DNA of 6,842 nucleotides, taken from Bacteroidales bacterium (GTDB taxonomy: Bacteria; Bacteroidota; Bacteroidia; Bacteroidales; P3). The notes under the pieces were generated by a model. The model ran no database searches. It had not been told where the DNA came from and saw only the letters and a program-made list of their open reading frames with translations. The DNA lies in assembly GCA_900771365.1 (NCBI GenBank), contig CAAGNU010000144.1:1-6842 (forward strand), in the 5' to 3' direction. Below are positions 5,058 to 6,842 of the stretch, piece after piece. The translations under genes were made by a program, and so were the position numbers. Every line of letters begins with the position of its first letter. The first letter of the stretch is position 1.

Positions 5058-6185
5058 TTATTTGTTAGCTTTCTCGAAGTCCTGCATGCACTGGACGAGA
5101 GCCTCGACGGCCTCGATGGGGCAAGCATTGTAGAGGCTGGCGCGGAAACCACCAACACTGCGGTGACCCTTGATGCCGACCATGCCGCGCTCCTTGGCGA
5201 AGGCCATGAAGGCATCCTGGAGGTTCTCACGGCCTTCGGCCATGACCCAGCAGTGGTTCATGATGGAACGGTCCTCTTTGCACTCGACGGTGCCGCGGAA
5301 CATGGTGTTGCGGTCGATTTCCTCGTAGAGCATAGCGGATTTCTTGGTGTTGATCTTGTTCATCTCAGCGACGCCGCCGATGGTCTCTTTGACCCACTTC
5401 AGAGTCTCGTGCATGACGAAGATGGGGAGCACGGGAGGAGTGTTGAACATGGAGATGTTCTTCTGCTCAGCCTCGCTGCCGTCGGTAGCATGGGTGCGGT
5501 AGTCAACCATGGTGGGCAGGGGGTTCATATACTGACGGTCGGTGATCTTACCGAGGATGTCGCGGCGGACGATGACGAAGGTGACGCCGGCAGGACCCAC
5601 GTTCTTCTGGGCGCCGCCATAGATCATACCATATTTCTTCACATCGACGGGACGGCTCATGATGTCGGAGCTCATATCAGCGACGAGCATGGTGGGGCAG
5701 CCTTCGAGATCGTATTTAATCTCGGTACCGTAGATGGTGTTGTTCGTGGTGATGTGGAAATAGTCAGCATCAGCGGGAACGTTAGCGAGGAAGTTCTTGG
5801 GGATGTAGCTGTAGGTCTTGTCCTCGGAGGAGGCAACGATCTTCACTTCGCCGAAGTTCTTAGCTTCCTTAGCGGCCTTCTTTGCCCAAACACCGGTCTG
5901 GAGGTAGGCAGCCTTCTTGTTGAGAAGGTTAGCGGGGACGGTCATGAACTGGGTGCTTGCGCCACCACCGAGGAAGAGGATCTCATACTCTGCGGGGATG
6001 TTCAGAAGGTCACGCCAGAGCTGACGGGTTTCAGCCATGGTGCGCTCCCAACCGGGAGTACGGTGAGAGATTTCCATCAAACCGATACCGGTGTTGTCGA
6101 AATCGCGGATGGCGTTGATTGTGGACTCAACGGCCTCTTTGGGCAGGACGCAAGGACCTGCATTGAAGTTATAAGCTGTTTTCAT
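5058..6185 (-). CDS. serC: Phosphoserine aminotransferase
   Basis: This encodes 375 residues, slightly longer than the roughly 360 of E. coli SerC. It is a class V PLP aminotransferase that turns 3-phosphohydroxypyruvate and glutamate into phosphoserine and 2-oxoglutarate; the family also acts in PLP synthesis. Motifs in order: YNFNAGPCVLP (5-15), SHRTPGWE (40-47), FLGGGASTQF (71-80, cofactor phosphate loop), TTNNTIYGT (146-154), GAQKNVGPAG (191-200) with Lys194 as the PLP Schiff-base lysine, MFNTPP (246-251), and GHRSVGGFRASLYNA (340-354). About 10 extra residues rich in charged side chains precede MFNTPP (near 231-244). It is the first gene of the serine operon, behind the promoter candidate at 6250-6279, with serA downstream beyond the inserted element. 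Start and stop are unambiguous. Confidence 0.96.
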   Translation of the reverse strand: MKTAYNFNAGPCVLPKEAVESTINAIRDFDNTGIGLMEISHRTPGWERTMAETRQLWRDLLNIPAEYEILFLGGGASTQFMTVPANLLNKKAAYLQTGVWAKKAAKEAKNFGEVKIVASSEDKTYSYIPKNFLANVPADADYFHITTNNTIYGTEIKYDLEGCPTMLVADMSSDIMSRPVDVKKYGMIYGGAQKNVGPAGVTFVIVRRDILGKITDRQYMNPLPTMVDYRTHATDGSEAEQKNISMFNTPPVLPIFVMHETLKWVKETIGGVAEMNKINTKKSAMLYEEIDRNTMFRGTVECKEDRSIMNHCWVMAEGRENLQDAFMAFAKERGMVGIKGHRSVGGFRASLYNACPIEAVEALVQCMQDFEKANK

Positions 6186-6249
6186 TTTGACTTGTATTTA
6201 AGTTATATGTGTCTATTTTTTGTAGATTTCGCTTGTTCAAAATCTGTTG

Positions 6250-6279
6250 CAAATTTACTATTTTATTTTAATATAGAAA
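6250..6279 (-). promoter_or_regulatory. serC: Bacteroidota-type promoter for serC
   Basis: On the minus strand TAAATTTG (6257-6250) matches the TAnnTTTG -7 element exactly. TTTC (6279-6276) lies 18 nt upstream, near the -33 position and one base off TTTG. The flanks are very A+T-rich. Transcription would start near 6243, leaving a leader of about 58 nt. Confidence 0.5.
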
Positions 6280-6390
6280 TACATTTTATTTAAAAAGTTT
6301 TCCACAACAAATGTTATCAGCACATTATCAGCCAATAACAAGCAAACTTTTTTCGCGTCCGAGAGCCAGCAGACATGGCAAAAGACCGCA

Positions 6391-6406
6391 AAAAGAGGCC
6401 TCTTTT
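6391..6406. repeat. 16-bp perfect palindrome
   Basis: AAAAGAGGCCTCTTTT reads the same on both strands. Flanking GGCAAAAG (6377-6384) can pair with CTTTTGCC (6402-6409), and the AAAAAGAGG arm can pair alternatively with CCTCTTTTT (6419-6427). It could be a binding site or part of a structured RNA; function is unknown. Confidence 0.55.
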
Positions 6407-6586
6407 GCCAAAACCATCCCTCTTTTTCCCGCAAAAAGCATGCCCAGCGCACCCCCTATTTGTCCTTTAGGGAAAGCCATCCAAAGCCCTCCTTGGGGAG
6501 CCAAGCCCGGAAGTCCGAACGGGCATCATCCGGCCATCGTCCGCCGAGGGCTAACAGCAACTTCGCCAAGCCCCCCCCGAGGCTTC

Positions 6587-6706
6587 ATTTTAACATTTCC
6601 CATGCTTCGCCCCCCCGAGCGGAGGTAGAGCGAAGATAGGGCGAAGCTACGGCGGAGTTTCTCCGAGCCGCTTTTCCTTCTTAGAGACCCTCGATTTTAA
6701 CATTTC
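6587..6706. repeat. 13-bp direct repeat pair flanking a G+C-rich hairpin
   Basis: ATTTTAACATTTC occurs at 6587-6599 and again at 6694-6706, 107 bp apart in the same orientation. Between the copies GCTTCGCCC (6604-6612) and GGGCGAAGC (6639-6647) form a perfect 9-bp inverted repeat with a 26-nt gap. Direct repeats around an inverted repeat could be the remains of a small insertion, or coincidence in a biased sequence. Confidence 0.5.
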
Positions 6707-6784
6707 AAAAGCGAGAGCAGAAGCGCTGAATTCAACCAACAAACGCAACAGAGTTGACCAGGCTGACCATGTTTGTATCGTTTG

Positions 6785-6824
6785 CAAATATACTACAAAT
6801 TTTTGAAATAGGGGATATATATCC
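6785..6824 (-). promoter_or_regulatory. Promoter-like -7 element with upstream palindrome
   Basis: On the minus strand TATATTTG (6792-6785) fits TAnnTTTG exactly and is followed by C, as often seen in Bacteroidota. No good -33 element is present at the right distance. Instead the 12-bp palindrome GGATATATATCC (6813-6824) lies there and could be an operator. A transcript from here would run leftward into the gene-poor region; its first ATG (6770) opens only a 12-codon frame. Confidence 0.3.
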
Positions 6825-6842
6825 TAATTTTTTTCTCGGTCG

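Larger units (their letters stand above)
6186..6842. other. Gene-poor region upstream of serC
   Basis: I see no convincing gene in these 657 bases. Open frames on both strands (6258-6452 minus, 6311-6628 plus) are low-complexity, rich in Pro/Ser/Arg or in Trp/Cys/Phe, and match no family I know. The stretch 6186-6310 is very A+T-rich and holds the serC promoter candidate. From about 6430 to 6680 it is G+C-rich with C-runs, hairpins and a repeated 13-mer. The last 70 bases are A+T-rich with a promoter-like element and a palindrome. It may hold a structured leader or small RNA, or remnants of intergenic repeats. Confidence 0.6.

Noticed and set aside
4998..6293. 431-codon open frame on the plus strand, longer than serC itself
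   Set aside because: It lies antisense across serC, which has all family motifs. The translation is a mirror of serC codon bias (rich in Val, Asp, Gly, His) and matches no family.
6258..6628. Frames of 64 (minus) and 105 (plus) codons upstream of serC
   Set aside because: Low-complexity translations without recognisable motifs; the minus frame runs through the serC promoter candidate.

Overview
The window looks like chromosomal DNA of a Bacteroidales bacterium (phylum Bacteroidota). The evidence is a short 306-residue SerA-type dehydrogenase next to serC, FISUMP-type lectin-fold proteins, a Bacteroidota-style lipoprotein signal, promoter elements of the TAnnTTTG type, and the lack of Shine-Dalgarno sequences. 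All convincing genes lie on the minus strand, so transcription runs from right to left.

Reading in the direction of transcription, positions 6842-6186 are gene-poor upstream DNA with a promoter-like element at each end and several palindromes and hairpins. Then follow serC (5058-6185, phosphoserine aminotransferase) and serA (3629-4549, 3-phosphoglycerate dehydrogenase, short form), two consecutive enzymes of serine synthesis. A 496-bp unit (4559-5054) sits exactly between them. It consists of one four-helix-bundle gene of the 23S rRNA intervening-sequence protein family, enclosed by 32-bp inverted repeats built of GTGATCT-like heptamers. Without it, serC and serA would be about 12 nt apart. 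A strong intrinsic terminator (3575-3607) ends the serine operon.

Next is an A+T-rich gene for a small GIY-YIG-like nuclease (2986-3561), whose start codon lies just past that terminator. After it comes a G+C-rich orphan ATP-grasp-like protein (1881-2801) with its own promoter candidate.

The left part holds two tandem paralogues with a FISUMP / C-type-lectin-like fold (1106-1753 and 303-1034). Only the second has a lipoprotein signal peptide; the first begins abruptly in the mature region. Their protein cores are similar, but the C-terminal tails differ sharply between conserved end blocks, and each has a G+C-rich hairpin just after the stop codon. This resembles variable proteins of diversity-generating retroelements (DGRs), although no reverse transcriptase or template repeat is present. 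A terminator and a 41-bp tandem repeat (1-205, running off the window edge) close the region.

The two most noteworthy things are the IVS-like element between serC and serA and the DGR-target-like pair of lectin-fold genes.
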